The translations under genes and the position numbers were made by a program. Shown here in pieces: positions 18,292-26,945 of a DNA stretch of 64,000 nt; the stretch's first letter is position 1, and the number at the start of each line of letters is the position of its first letter. The stretch is taken from contig CAYXXU010000006.1 in assembly GCA_964469155.1 (NCBI GenBank), positions 15,326-79,325 on the forward strand, given 5' to 3'. Origin of the DNA: CAIWKO01 sp964469155. GTDB lineage: Bacteria > Bacteroidota > Bacteroidia > Bacteroidales > CAIWKO01. The notes under the pieces were generated by a model. The model saw nothing but the letters and a program-made list of their open reading frames with translations, was not told the DNA's origin and did no database searches.

Positions 18292-19635
18292 TTATAATCC
18301 TCCTTTTTCGGCATAGAGCCTGATGGGTTTCTTCAGTTCAACTTTCACCACCGTCATGTAAGTATCGTTGACCGCAGCCGGCACATGAATGTAGACCAGG
18401 CCGGGAACCTTGCTCCAGGATATCTTGCCGACTATCTTCCACGTAAGCGGGGTATTGCTGCCTACCACACTGATGTTTTTGATGTCGGTGTCCAGTCCTT
18501 TGATGGTGATGTCGCCGCTGGTATGGGCGGGAAGGAAGAGATAGAGCGCAGTGGAATCTTTGGAAAGGGTGGTAGGGCCATAGAAATGACCGTGTGGCAT
18601 GCCAGCCACCGTGCCGAAGATGGCTTCGCTGTGTTTGCTGGTCCATTTGCCCAGCTCCTGAAGTATATTGACCTGTTGGGGAGGGATGGTCCCGTCCTGC
18701 ATGGGCCCAATATCCAACAGCAGATTGCCGCCCATGCTGATGGCATCGGCAAAGATGGAAATGATCTCGTAAGGGGTCTTGTAGTTGGTGTCTTCGTCGG
18801 CGGCATAACCCCATGAATCGTTGGTGGTCATGCAGAGTTCCCAGTTGGCAGAATTGGGACGCGAGATGGGGAAGTTCTGTTCGGGAGTGTCGTAATCGCC
18901 ATAGCCCTGCAGGCGGCTGTTGATGATGGTGTTGGCATTGGACTTCAGAATGAGGCTGCGGATATAGTCGGCTCGCCATTCGCCGGCGCTGTGTTCCCAA
19001 TCCCCATCGAACCACATCAGATCAGGGTTGTATTGCGCAAGCAGTTCTTTGATCTGACCATGGCAGAACTTCAGAAAACGGCCCCAACGTATGGGATCTT
19101 CGGCGGCATCGTAGCGGTTGGAATCTTTCAGGAAACCCGGATAATCGGGATAACTCCAGTCGATGAGGGAATAGTAGAGACCTACCTTGAGGTTGTTTTC
19201 GCGCAAAGCGCTGACAAAAGGTGTGAGCACATCACGGTGTGCGGGCGATTTTTTTGGAATACTGAGGTCGTTCATCCTGGTATCCCAAAGGGCCACACCG
19301 TCGTGATGTTTGGAGGTGATGACGCAATAGCGCGCCCCGCTGGATTTGATGAGGGAGGCCCAGTCCTGAGGTTTGTAGTTCTTCGCAGTGAAGCCGTTGA
19401 TCTGTTTCATGTAGTCGGCATGAGAGATGTGTTCGTTGTGAAAGGCCCAGGATTCGGAAGTGGGGTTTACGGCATAGATGCCCCAATGTATGAAGATGCC
19501 CAGTTTGGCATCGGAAAACCATTGCATGCGGGCGGCTTCTTCTTTGGTTTTGTTTTGAGCAAAGGCGTAGTTGACCGCAAAGGCAGAGCACATCAGCAGG
19601 CTAAGGAGTATTGTTTTCATGGGTTTTGTTTTCAT
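18292..19635 (-). CDS. Secreted GH29 alpha-L-fucosidase (first of operon)
   Basis: A 447-residue GH29 enzyme, first gene of the fucosidase operon. The signal peptide ends near residue 26 (AFAQ); Met6 is an equally good start. Motifs are LGIFIHWGIYA (45-55), KHHDG (109-113) and the probable nucleophile Asp210 in DLMWFDGDW. It ends three bases before the DUF4838 start. No SusC/SusD transporter or regulator adjoins the operon, unlike classical polysaccharide utilisation loci. The 246-base gap upstream holds a GGAAGACCGAAG-type low-complexity repeat and nothing else that I can recognise. Confidence 0.92.
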   Translation of the reverse strand: MKTKPMKTILLSLLMCSAFAVNYAFAQNKTKEEAARMQWFSDAKLGIFIHWGIYAVNPTSESWAFHNEHISHADYMKQINGFTAKNYKPQDWASLIKSSGARYCVITSKHHDGVALWDTRMNDLSIPKKSPAHRDVLTPFVSALRENNLKVGLYYSLIDWSYPDYPGFLKDSNRYDAAEDPIRWGRFLKFCHGQIKELLAQYNPDLMWFDGDWEHSAGEWRADYIRSLILKSNANTIINSRLQGYGDYDTPEQNFPISRPNSANWELCMTTNDSWGYAADEDTNYKTPYEIISIFADAISMGGNLLLDIGPMQDGTIPPQQVNILQELGKWTSKHSEAIFGTVAGMPHGHFYGPTTLSKDSTALYLFLPAHTSGDITIKGLDTDIKNISVVGSNTPLTWKIVGKISWSKVPGLVYIHVPAAVNDTYMTVVKVELKKPIRLYAEKGGL

Positions 19636-19881
19636 GAGGTCAGGGGGGTGAGGGTTTTGGGGGACGCAAATCAGTACAAAGAAATAAAATTAGTCATTAC
19701 TAATGAAAAAAGAGGGTGAAAAAAAGGAGAGGGAAGACAGAAGACCGAAGTCAGGAGACTGGAGAAAGAAGAGTAGATGCGGATTCATTATTAGGATAAT
19801 GATTTTGCGTGGATGATTTATTATGATGAAGGGATGGTATAACATTGGGATATTTTGTAATTTTATAAAAATTTTAGTTTC

Positions 19882-20520
19882 ATGAAAAACAAATTGTTTA
19901 TCGCTTTTGAAGGTATAGATGGAAGTGGAAAAAGCACACAGGTTAAATTACTTACCGAAAATTTGAAAAAAGCCGGTCACAAAGTATTTTTCACTTTTGA
20001 ACCCACGGATAGCCCAATTGGTTCAGTGATTAGAAATATTTTAAATCACAGAATTGAAGCTGATCATAAAACCATTGCCGGATTGTTTGTTGCTGATAGA
20101 TTAGACCATTTGCTTAACAAGACTTGTGGAATTTTGAAAAAACTAGATGAAGGATATACGGTTATTACTGACCGTTACTATTTTTCTTCGTATGCATACC
20201 ATGGCACCCATATGCCTCTGGATTGGGTTATAGAAGCCAATTCGCTAAGTGCTGGACTGCTGAGGCCGGATATTAATATTTATCTGGATATCACAGCCGA
20301 AAGAGGCATCAACCGGCTTAACGAGGGAAGAAACGCTGTTGACTTGTTCGAGAATATCGAAAACCTGAAGAAAGTAAGAAACACCTATTTTGAAGCCTTC
20401 GAAAAACTGAAAGATAAAGAAAAGGTTTTCATCATTGATGCTGACCGGTCGCCCGAAATAATAGCCCATGAAATATGGCAGGAAGTTTCACATATCATGT
20501 CCATGGTAACACTACACTAA
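19882..20520 (+). CDS. tmk: Thymidylate kinase
   Basis: A 212-residue dTMP kinase that converts dTMP to dTDP for DNA synthesis. Walker A GIDGSGKST (11-19), the EPTDSPIG segment (40-47) and the DRY motif (97-99) with FSSYAYHG are present; the lid region has ERGINRLNEGR. Length is normal for the family. It is a single gene, followed by a hairpin that also serves the opposite tRNA cluster. Confidence 0.94.
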   Translation: MKNKLFIAFEGIDGSGKSTQVKLLTENLKKAGHKVFFTFEPTDSPIGSVIRNILNHRIEADHKTIAGLFVADRLDHLLNKTCGILKKLDEGYTVITDRYYFSSYAYHGTHMPLDWVIEANSLSAGLLRPDINIYLDITAERGINRLNEGRNAVDLFENIENLKKVRNTYFEAFEKLKDKEKVFIIDADRSPEIIAHEIWQEVSHIMSMVTLH

Positions 20521-20590
20521 TACACTCACTCGAACAGGTTTGTGATTTTTTAGTGTAATAAAAACTAAAACAGGAAAAGGTTACAGGGCA

Positions 20591-20623
20591 AAAAAGAAAA
20601 AGCCTTGATTTCTCAAGGCTTTT
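20591..20623. terminator. Terminator between tmk and the tRNA cluster
   Basis: AGCCTTGA (20601-20608) pairs with TCAAGGCT (20613-20620). A-runs lie on the left and a T-tract on the right, so it can act in both directions. Confidence 0.75.
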
Positions 20624-20635
20624 ACAATGTATTTG

Positions 20636-20709
20636 TAGCGAGGACGAGAGTTGAACTCGTGACCTTCGGGTTATGAATCCGACGCTCTAACCGCCTGAGC
20701 TACCTCGCC
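20636..20709 (-). tRNA. tRNA-Met (CAT)
   Basis: A full cloverleaf on the minus strand with acceptor GGCGAGG/CCTCGCT, a TTCAACTC T-loop region and anticodon CAT in the loop TTCATAA. The first acceptor pair is G-U. No CCA is encoded. A CAT anticodon could also be tRNA-Ile after lysidine modification; elongator Met is the simplest reading. Confidence 0.9.
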
Positions 20710-20780
20710 AACAAATTAGATCTGCTTTAGGACTATTTTTTAGGATGTTATATCCCCTGATCCTGTGTCTCCAAATTCTG

Positions 20781-20853
20781 TGATCCCGATTGGATTCGAA
20801 CCAATGGCCCACAGCTTAGAAGGCTGTTGCTCTATCCACTGAGCTACGGGACC
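20781..20853 (-). tRNA. tRNA-Arg (TCT)
   Basis: A 73-base cloverleaf with acceptor GGTCCCG/CGGGATC, anticodon loop CTTCTAA giving TCT, and a GGTTCGAATCC T-arm. CCA is not encoded. Confidence 0.93.
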
Positions 20854-20875
20854 TTTTTTTGAACTTCAATCTTAG

Positions 20876-20950
20876 TCGGGGTAGCAGGATTCGAACCTGC
20901 GACCCCCTGGTCCCAAACCAGGTGCGCTAACCGGACTGCGCTATACCCCG
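20876..20950 (-). tRNA. tRNA-Pro (TGG)
   Basis: A 75-base cloverleaf with acceptor CGGGGTA/TACCCCG, anticodon loop TTTGGGA giving TGG, and a GGTTCGAATCC T-arm. CCA is not encoded. Confidence 0.93.
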
Positions 20951-20983
20951 AAAGAAGTGCTTTTGAAAAAAACTATTTTTTTC

Positions 20984-21074
<91 letters not shown>

Positions 21075-21224
21075 AAGGTAAGCTGAATTAATTTATTCAA
21101 TATTAAACAAAGAACGGCTTACTCAATGCCCCATACGTTTTTTCAATGGGAGTGCAAAAGTATGAAATACTTTCTTATTTACAAAGTTTTTTTTGTTTTA
21201 GGGGCATTTTACCAGAAAATCAAA

Positions 21225-22424
21225 TCAATTGGTTTTTCCGGGGTAAACCTTCAATGCCTCTTCCAGGCATTTCATTGCCATTTTCAGGTCATCCACTTTC
21301 AGCACATAACTGATTCTTACCTCATCCTTTCCCAATCCCGGAGTTGAATAGAATCCAGTGGTCGGGGCCAGCATTACCGTTTGTTTGTTGTACTCAAAAT
21401 CTTCGAGCAACCATTGGCAGAATTTATCAGAATCGTCGATGGGTAAACGGGCTACTGCATAAAAAGCGCCTTTTGGTTTCGGACAAAAACAACCCGGTAT
21501 TTTATTTATCGATTCCACTACAATATTCCTTCGTGCAATGTATTCAGACATTACATTGTCAAAGTAGGATTGCGGAGTATCAATGGCCGCTTCGGATAAT
21601 ACCTGGCCAAATGTAGGAGGACTTAAGCGAGCCTGTGCAAATTTCATTACCGTACTATAAATTTCCTGATTACGGGTAATAAAAGTTCCAACCCTGGCAC
21701 CACAAGCGCTGTAACGTTTCGAAACAGAATCCAGTAAAATCACATTGTTATCTATTCCTTTCAGATTCATAACCGAAAAGTGTTTTTCGCCATCATAACA
21801 AAACTCTCTGTATACCTCATCAGAAAATAAATAGAGATCATATTTCAAAACCAACGAACGGAGTTCCTGCAATTCAGCTTCCGAATATAAATAACCGGTT
21901 GGGTTATTTGGATTACAAACCATAATTGCTTTGGTTTTTGAGGTTATCAGTTTTTCGAATTCGCTGATAGCAGGTAAAGCAAACCCATTCTCTATATTTG
22001 AAATGACAGGTTTTACGACCACTCCGGCAGTTATGGCAAATCCATTGTAATTTGCGTAGAAAGGTTCAGGAATAATAACTTCATCACCCGGGTCCATGCA
22101 GGTCATAAAAGCGAATAAAATACCTTCGGAACCTCCGTTTGTGACAATGATTTGGTTTTCGTTGATATCGATGTCGCATTTCTTATAATATTCCACCAGT
22201 TTTTTCCGGTACGATATCATTCCGGCTGAATGACTATATTCTACCACCTTTATGGAAGTATTTTTCAATGCCTCCATGGCTCCAACCGGAGTTTCGATGT
22301 CGGGTTGACCTATGTTCAAATGATACACTTTAATGCCTTTACTTTTGGCAACTTCTGAGTATGGAACTAATTTTCTGATGGGTGAGGCTGGCATGGAAAT
22401 GCCTTTTGTTGAAATTTTTGGCAT
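21225..22424 (-). CDS. PLP-dependent aminotransferase, class I/II
   Basis: A 399-residue fold-type I aminotransferase, probably acting on aspartate or a related amino acid. Visible features are the GGSEG phosphate-contact segment (97-101), NPNNPTG (171-177), the PLP-pyridine Asp202 in SDEVYREF, and the Schiff-base Lys236 in DSVSKRYS. Length is normal. The substrate cannot be fixed from the sequence. It is a single gene, 150 bases from the tRNA cluster on the same strand. Confidence 0.88.
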   Translation of the reverse strand: MPKISTKGISMPASPIRKLVPYSEVAKSKGIKVYHLNIGQPDIETPVGAMEALKNTSIKVVEYSHSAGMISYRKKLVEYYKKCDIDINENQIIVTNGGSEGILFAFMTCMDPGDEVIIPEPFYANYNGFAITAGVVVKPVISNIENGFALPAISEFEKLITSKTKAIMVCNPNNPTGYLYSEAELQELRSLVLKYDLYLFSDEVYREFCYDGEKHFSVMNLKGIDNNVILLDSVSKRYSACGARVGTFITRNQEIYSTVMKFAQARLSPPTFGQVLSEAAIDTPQSYFDNVMSEYIARRNIVVESINKIPGCFCPKPKGAFYAVARLPIDDSDKFCQWLLEDFEYNKQTVMLAPTTGFYSTPGLGKDEVRISYVLKVDDLKMAMKCLEEALKVYPGKTN

Positions 22425-22442
22425 GTTTACAAACTTAAATGA

Positions 22443-22475
22443 ATAAAAAAAACCGGTAATAAAATTACCGGTGCA
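22443..22475 (-). terminator. Terminator after the DUF1573 gene
   Basis: A perfect 9-bp stem, ACCGGTAAT (22452-22460) with ATTACCGGT (22464-22472), is followed on the minus strand by a run of eight T. It ends the transcript of the DUF1573 gene, which stops at 22522. Confidence 0.85.
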
Positions 22476-22521
22476 AATTTTTAACTTTTTTTTGAATAAA
22501 AGTGCAAAAATCCTTTTTTAT

Positions 22522-22920
22522 TTACTTTGCATTGACAGTTCCCTTTATGGTTATCACAACCGAAGAGTTGGTGGCATTCGAAATTACCGTTATAGTCTTA
22601 CTAAAGGTTCCAATATTATTGGTATTATACCCGATATTAATAACTCCGCTCTGACCCGGCAGTATGGGTTCTTTACTCCAGGTTGGGGTTGTACAACCGC
22701 ATGATTTTCGAACATCAGATAGAATTAATGGTTCATTACCGGTATTCTTGAATTTAAATACACAATCGCCGTTGGCACCCTGTATAATGGTTCCATAATC
22801 ATGTTCCAGGTTCTCGAAAGTTATTTCCGGACCATCAGCTTTTTTTACGGTCGAAGTTTGGGCTTGTGCTGCAAAGGCAACAAATAAAAACATTGCAAAA
22901 ATTAAAGTCAGTTTTTTCAT
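22522..22920 (-). CDS. DUF1573 secreted protein (second copy)
   Basis: A 132-residue exported protein with a signal peptide (cut near residue 20, AQAQ) and one DUF1573 beta-sandwich domain. The family motif HDYGTIIQGANGDCVFKFKNTG is followed by SCGCTTPTW, a conserved Cys pair. Role unknown; the domain has an Ig-like, MSP/ASPM-type fold. It follows a closely similar gene by 36 bases on the same strand, clearly a tandem duplication. Confidence 0.88.
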   Translation of the reverse strand: MKKLTLIFAMFLFVAFAAQAQTSTVKKADGPEITFENLEHDYGTIIQGANGDCVFKFKNTGNEPLILSDVRKSCGCTTPTWSKEPILPGQSGVINIGYNTNNIGTFSKTITVISNATNSSVVITIKGTVNAK

Positions 22921-22956
22921 GATATTTGTTAATTGAAATTTATATTTGGTTAATAA

Positions 22957-23400
22957 TTAATTGGCAGAGGGTGTAAATCCATTGTTTATTACCTTTTCAG
23001 GTAATATTTCGTTTGGTTTTTGAATTACATTTCCTTTAATATTCAACATAAGGGTGGCTTCAGTGGCATTAGATACTACCGTGATTTGCTTACTGATGGT
23101 TCCCAATCGCTTTGTATCGTAAGTTACCTGTATTGAAGAAGTTTGTCCCGGAAGTATAGGATCTTTTGGCCATTTGGGGACAGTGCAACCACAGGAAGAT
23201 CTCACACTAGAGAGGATCAGGGGCTCGTCGCCTTCGTTCTTAAAAATAAAATTACAACTTCCGTCAGCACCCTGATAAATGGTTCCATAATCGTAAACCT
23301 GTGATTCAAATTTTATCACCGGTCCTTTAGATTGCTGAGCAAAGGAGCTATATGAGAACAATGAAACAAAAAGAAAACTGCAAAAGATAAACCTTTTCAT
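22957..23400 (-). CDS. DUF1573 secreted protein (first copy)
   Basis: A 147-residue paralogue of the next gene, with the same signal peptide plus DUF1573 layout (YDYGTIYQGADGSCNFIFKNEG, SSCGCTVPKW). The frame is open 30 codons further upstream, but Met at 23400 begins the signal peptide and a -7 box lies at 23429-23422. The C-terminus is 15 residues longer than in the second copy. Confidence 0.85.
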   Translation of the reverse strand: MKRFIFCSFLFVSLFSYSSFAQQSKGPVIKFESQVYDYGTIYQGADGSCNFIFKNEGDEPLILSSVRSSCGCTVPKWPKDPILPGQTSSIQVTYDTKRLGTISKQITVVSNATEATLMLNIKGNVIQKPNEILPEKVINNGFTPSAN

Positions 23401-23421
23401 AAAAACTATTTTACTAACGGG

Positions 23422-23449
23422 CAAAATTACAAAGAAAAAATAAAAACAA
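23422..23449 (-). promoter_or_regulatory. Promoter of the DUF1573 pair (TTG-N17-TAATTTTG)
   Basis: On the minus strand, TTG (23449-23447) and TAATTTTG (23429-23422) are spaced by 17 bases. The -7 box is perfect and the spacing slightly short. Its position confirms 23400 as the start of the first DUF1573 gene. Confidence 0.5.
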
Positions 23450-23529
23450 TGAAATTTTTTAGATAATTTCTTTTTCAAATAATATGCCAAATTAATGAAA
23501 CGAAGAATTTAATTAAAAAACTGGGAGTC

Positions 23530-24753
23530 TCAGATTTTAAATTTGTACAGTTTCTTGTACTCCTGATTATACTTCTCCTTATAGAGGAAATAAACTACAT
23601 CATCATAAACTTTTATCTTTTCGATAAAAACAAAAGCAGGTATTGAAACTGACTGAACAATTTTACCGCTATTGATATCTACTTCCTTTAAAGTAGAAAG
23701 ACCATTTTTGCGAAATACGAAGTATACTTTTGAACCTGCGTTGTCAACCAGCAATTCACCGGCAAAGCTTTTATCCTGCTGAAAACTGATATCGTATTTC
23801 CCTATTGGGTCAGCATTTGCGGAATATTTCTCAATTTTTGATTCAATAAAATTAAACAATACCAGGGTATCCTCCAAACAAACCAAGGGTGCATAGACCG
23901 GCCGCAGCATGATCAATTGCTGAAACCTGATATCTTCTTCCTTTCCATCGAAATAATATCCCTTCCGGTTTCTTTTAAGGTTATCGGCATCAACTATTTT
24001 TTTAAAACAATTCAGGGTATCGTTGATTTGCTCGTAATTAAAATAATCGATTTCCTGATGGTTGTTGTACGATCCCTTCAGATAATACCGGGTACCCGAC
24101 TGCCCCAACACTACATTGTTCACGGCGTCATAATCGGCGATATCGACCGGATCGGAAAGGTATAATCCGGTGGAATCAAAATTCACTGCCCAGGCAACCG
24201 TTTTGGTATAAAGAAAAACTCTTCCTGTATAGTCTTTACATAGCTTAACCGGTTTGGAAACTTCCACTCGTGAAAGCGTATCGCCATTAAGATCAATGAG
24301 CAAAAGCACCGGAGTCAGGAAACTTTGGTTTTCGAATGCCAAAACTATCATCCTGTCGGCATAAAATTCAAAATCCATAATGTGGTAATGTTTATCAGGC
24401 ATCACCTGTAACGGAACATTCACAGAAATTTCTACCGCTTTCAGATCAAAAGATTTGCTTGTTAAAACAAATTTTTGGGTATTTCGGACATCGGTTATCA
24501 AAACCTCTTTCGTATAATACGAAATGTGCCGTAGTTGAAGTTTGGCAGGCAGGCTGCTGTGCGAAAAAGAAAAAAAACCATTTTCGTCCGTTACTGCCTT
24601 GGCAGAATTATCATCATTGATGATTTCAACCTGTTGCACAGGCGACCGGGTTACTGAGTCGTAAATATATCCCCTGATCTGAACATTCTGGGATAGTGCA
24701 ACAAAATTGATGATACAACTTAATAAGACGAGTATGGTTTTTTTTCTGATCAT
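23530..24753 (-). CDS. Secreted carboxypeptidase-regulatory-like protein with propeller-like body
   Basis: A 407-residue protein from the Met at 24753 (an upstream ATG at 24771 is possible). A signal peptide (cut after about ALSQ) precedes a CarboxypepD_reg-like domain (RGYIYDSVTRSPVQQVEIINDDNSAKAV split over about 24-95). The remaining 300 residues hold repeated beta segments ending in hydrophobic-Asp patterns, which look like a beta propeller similar to 6-bladed surface proteins. No catalytic motif is visible. It follows the plug-domain gene by about 50 bases on the same strand, so they may be co-transcribed. Confidence 0.7.
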   Translation of the reverse strand: MIRKKTILVLLSCIINFVALSQNVQIRGYIYDSVTRSPVQQVEIINDDNSAKAVTDENGFFSFSHSSLPAKLQLRHISYYTKEVLITDVRNTQKFVLTSKSFDLKAVEISVNVPLQVMPDKHYHIMDFEFYADRMIVLAFENQSFLTPVLLLIDLNGDTLSRVEVSKPVKLCKDYTGRVFLYTKTVAWAVNFDSTGLYLSDPVDIADYDAVNNVVLGQSGTRYYLKGSYNNHQEIDYFNYEQINDTLNCFKKIVDADNLKRNRKGYYFDGKEEDIRFQQLIMLRPVYAPLVCLEDTLVLFNFIESKIEKYSANADPIGKYDISFQQDKSFAGELLVDNAGSKVYFVFRKNGLSTLKEVDINSGKIVQSVSIPAFVFIEKIKVYDDVVYFLYKEKYNQEYKKLYKFKI

Positions 24754-24801
24754 GGCAAAAAAGATAATCAACCCATTAATAAAACTATTATTGCAAGTGC
24801 T

Positions 24802-25497
24802 TTACCTGTCGAAAAAGCTCTTGGTTTCTATCACAATGCAGCCACCGGTAAAATCGCCATACTGTGCAGGAACACCCCCAGTATAAACCGCCAGGCTACC
24901 AATAGCACCGGAGGGAACATGAGCCTGTCCGTCAGATGATTTTACCCCATCTACGATATACACAAAATTATCGTTTCGTGAACCTCTGAAATAAATTTCG
25001 TCACGTTCGGTCACATAAATTTCCGAAGTCAGTTTACTGAGAACACTTACAAGATTTTTGTTTCCGGCCATGTCTTTCAATTCATCCCCGCGGATAAAAG
25101 TTATCGGGATAGGTCTGATCAACGGATCTCTTTGACCAAAAATCTCAGCAGGTTTGCCGTCAATCATTATGCCTTCGTTTGACACATAAAGATCGTCCAT
25201 ACGGGTCATATTTCCGGGATTAACTACCACATCATTAATAGTATCCGATTTATATCCCATATAGGATATAATCACAGTGTACTTGCCCGACGAGAGGGAT
25301 TTAACCGAATAATCACCGTTATGATCCGTAACAGTTCCTGTGGTGATTATTCCGTTCTTTACAATAACATAGGCGCCGGGAAGAGATAGTTTTGAAGCAT
25401 TATCAAACAATCTCCCTTTAATCTCACCGGTTCCCTGTGCATAAGTTTGTGCAATCAATATTATTATTGCTGCACCAAAAGCGATTAATTTTTTCAT
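24802..25497 (-). CDS. TonB-receptor plug-only protein with regulatory-like domain
   Basis: A 231-residue exported protein: a signal peptide (cut after TYAQ, residue 20), a CarboxypepD_reg-like domain (about 22-105, with GDYSVKSLSSGKYTVIISYMGYKSDT), then a TonB-dependent-receptor plug domain (about 125-225, with IYFRGSRNDNFVYIVDGVKSSD and a final GGVPAQYGDFTGGCIVIETK). It stops where the 22-strand barrel would begin, so it cannot form a channel alone. No barrel fragment is found downstream, and the ending is clean. Such truncated forms may be real proteins working with a separate partner, but the function is unknown. Confidence 0.8.
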   Translation of the reverse strand: MKKLIAFGAAIIILIAQTYAQGTGEIKGRLFDNASKLSLPGAYVIVKNGIITTGTVTDHNGDYSVKSLSSGKYTVIISYMGYKSDTINDVVVNPGNMTRMDDLYVSNEGIMIDGKPAEIFGQRDPLIRPIPITFIRGDELKDMAGNKNLVSVLSKLTSEIYVTERDEIYFRGSRNDNFVYIVDGVKSSDGQAHVPSGAIGSLAVYTGGVPAQYGDFTGGCIVIETKSFFDR

Positions 25498-25579
25498 AAG
25501 CGTGTTTTTTTAAGGTTAATATTAATTTCAAATTCAGGTGTTAAATTACAATAATCCGAAAGGGATTGTTATGGTAAAT

Positions 25580-25633
25580 CAGTTAACGGTAGGATAATTT
25601 CAGTTAACGGTAGGTTTTTGCCAGTTAACGGTA
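25580..25633 (+). repeat. Array D: three copies of CAGTTAACGGTA at 21-bp steps
   Basis: Exact copies of CAGTTAACGGTA begin at 25580, 25601 and 25622, precisely 21 bases apart. Each contains the palindrome GTTAAC. They lie in the gap between the divergent plug-protein gene and tatA, a place where operators are expected. Confidence 0.85.
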
Positions 25634-25716
25634 AAGCGCATTTTTAAAAACGTAAAAAAAACAACTCCCGCTGATACAAAAAGTCATTAAATAAAAATCA
25701 CTGTTTAAAATTTATT

Positions 25717-25724
25717 TATCTTTG
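25717..25724 (+). promoter_or_regulatory. Promoter -7 box (TATCTTTG) of tatAC
   Basis: TATCTTTG matches the consensus exactly and lies 18 bases before the tatA start, giving a leader of about 10 bases. No clear -33 TTG is seen. Confidence 0.5.
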
Positions 25725-25741
25725 AATAAAATTTAATCACT

Positions 25742-25975
25742 ATGCAGATTTCTTCAATTTTATTAGGAATCATCGGAGGTCAGGAGATTATTCTAATTTT
25801 GATTATCATCCTCGTTTTGTTTGGCGGAAAAAAAATCCCTGAACTGATGCGCGGCCTGGGAAAAGGTGTTAATGAGTATAAGAAAGCCAAAAATGAAGTA
25901 CTGGAAGATATAGGCGACCCATCCAAAGAACAACCTTCAAAATCCGCGAACACCGACAATAAAGAAGCCCATTAA
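25742..25975 (+). CDS. tatA: Sec-independent translocase subunit TatA
   Basis: A 77-residue TatA/E-type protein: one N-terminal membrane helix (about residues 12-27), the FGGKKIPEL hinge (27-35), an amphipathic helix (GLGKGVNEYKKAKNEV) and an acidic tail. TatA forms the pore through which TatC passes folded proteins with twin-arginine signals across the inner membrane. tatC follows eight bases later. Confidence 0.93.
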   Translation: MQISSILLGIIGGQEIILILIIILVLFGGKKIPELMRGLGKGVNEYKKAKNEVLEDIGDPSKEQPSKSANTDNKEAH

Positions 25976-25983
25976 TCTTTTTC

Positions 25984-26820
25984 ATGTATCGCTTCTTCTT
26001 TAAAAAACTTTCTGAGAAAACAGAAGATCAAACCTTCTGGGATCATGCAGATGTTTTAAGGATATATCTGATACGTTCCATCCTCCTTATTTTTCTTTTT
26101 GCAATTACCGCTTTCTTTTTCAAAGATTTTATCTTCAATGCTATCATTATGGGGCCCAAACACCCCGATTTCATTACCTACCGTTTGTTATGCTCGCTGG
26201 GCAAACAGTTTCATGTAGATTCTTTGTGTTTTAAAGAAATCCCTTTTAACTTAATCAATATTGAGCTGGGCGGACAGTTTCGCTGGCACATGATCATTTC
26301 TATCGTAACCGGTATCATCATTGGGTTTCCATTCATTTTATACCAGTTGTGGTTGTTTGTTAAACCGGCTCTCAGGCCCTCTGAACTAAAAAATTCACGG
26401 GGCACATTATTCTATATTACGGCTTTATTTAGCCTGGGAGTTCTGTTCGGATATTATATCATACTTCCTTTGACCATTAATTTTCTGGCCAACTACGAAC
26501 TAAGTACCGATATTAAAAACCAGATCACCATTGCATCTTATATCTCTACCGCCACCTGGTTGCCTATTTCAACCGGATTGGTATTCGAATTGCCTGTTCT
26601 TGTGTTTTTTCTGGCCAAGATCGGGCTGATCACAGCCAAATTTTTAAGACGAAACCGAAAATATTCCATTGTCTTAATTCTCATCCTTGCCGGTATCATC
26701 ACACCATCCACCGATATGTTCAGCCAGATATTGGTAGCATTGCCGCTGTATGCCTTATACGAAGTAAGTATCAGCATAGCAGCCAGGATCAATAAAAAAC
26801 AAAGGCTGCAAGAAATTTAA
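25984..26820 (+). CDS. tatC: Sec-independent translocase subunit TatC
   Basis: A 278-residue inner-membrane protein with six hydrophobic segments that recognises twin-arginine signal peptides. Family features include the FWDHADVLR segment near the N-terminus, FPFILYQLWLFVKPAL, and the late AGIITPSTDMFSQ. It forms an operon with tatA. A minimal TatA-TatC pair without TatB is usual in Bacteroidota. Confidence 0.94.
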   Translation: MYRFFFKKLSEKTEDQTFWDHADVLRIYLIRSILLIFLFAITAFFFKDFIFNAIIMGPKHPDFITYRLLCSLGKQFHVDSLCFKEIPFNLINIELGGQFRWHMIISIVTGIIIGFPFILYQLWLFVKPALRPSELKNSRGTLFYITALFSLGVLFGYYIILPLTINFLANYELSTDIKNQITIASYISTATWLPISTGLVFELPVLVFFLAKIGLITAKFLRRNRKYSIVLILILAGIITPSTDMFSQILVALPLYALYEVSISIAARINKKQRLQEI

Positions 26821-26945
26821 CAGGCCATCATTTCCAAAAACAGCCCTGCAAAAACCTTATTCCGGTGATGGCACGTTAAAAAAAGGTTAATCACCTATTA
26901 TATTCGGCAACTTCTCTATTTTTACAAAAAATTAATCCAACCTAC

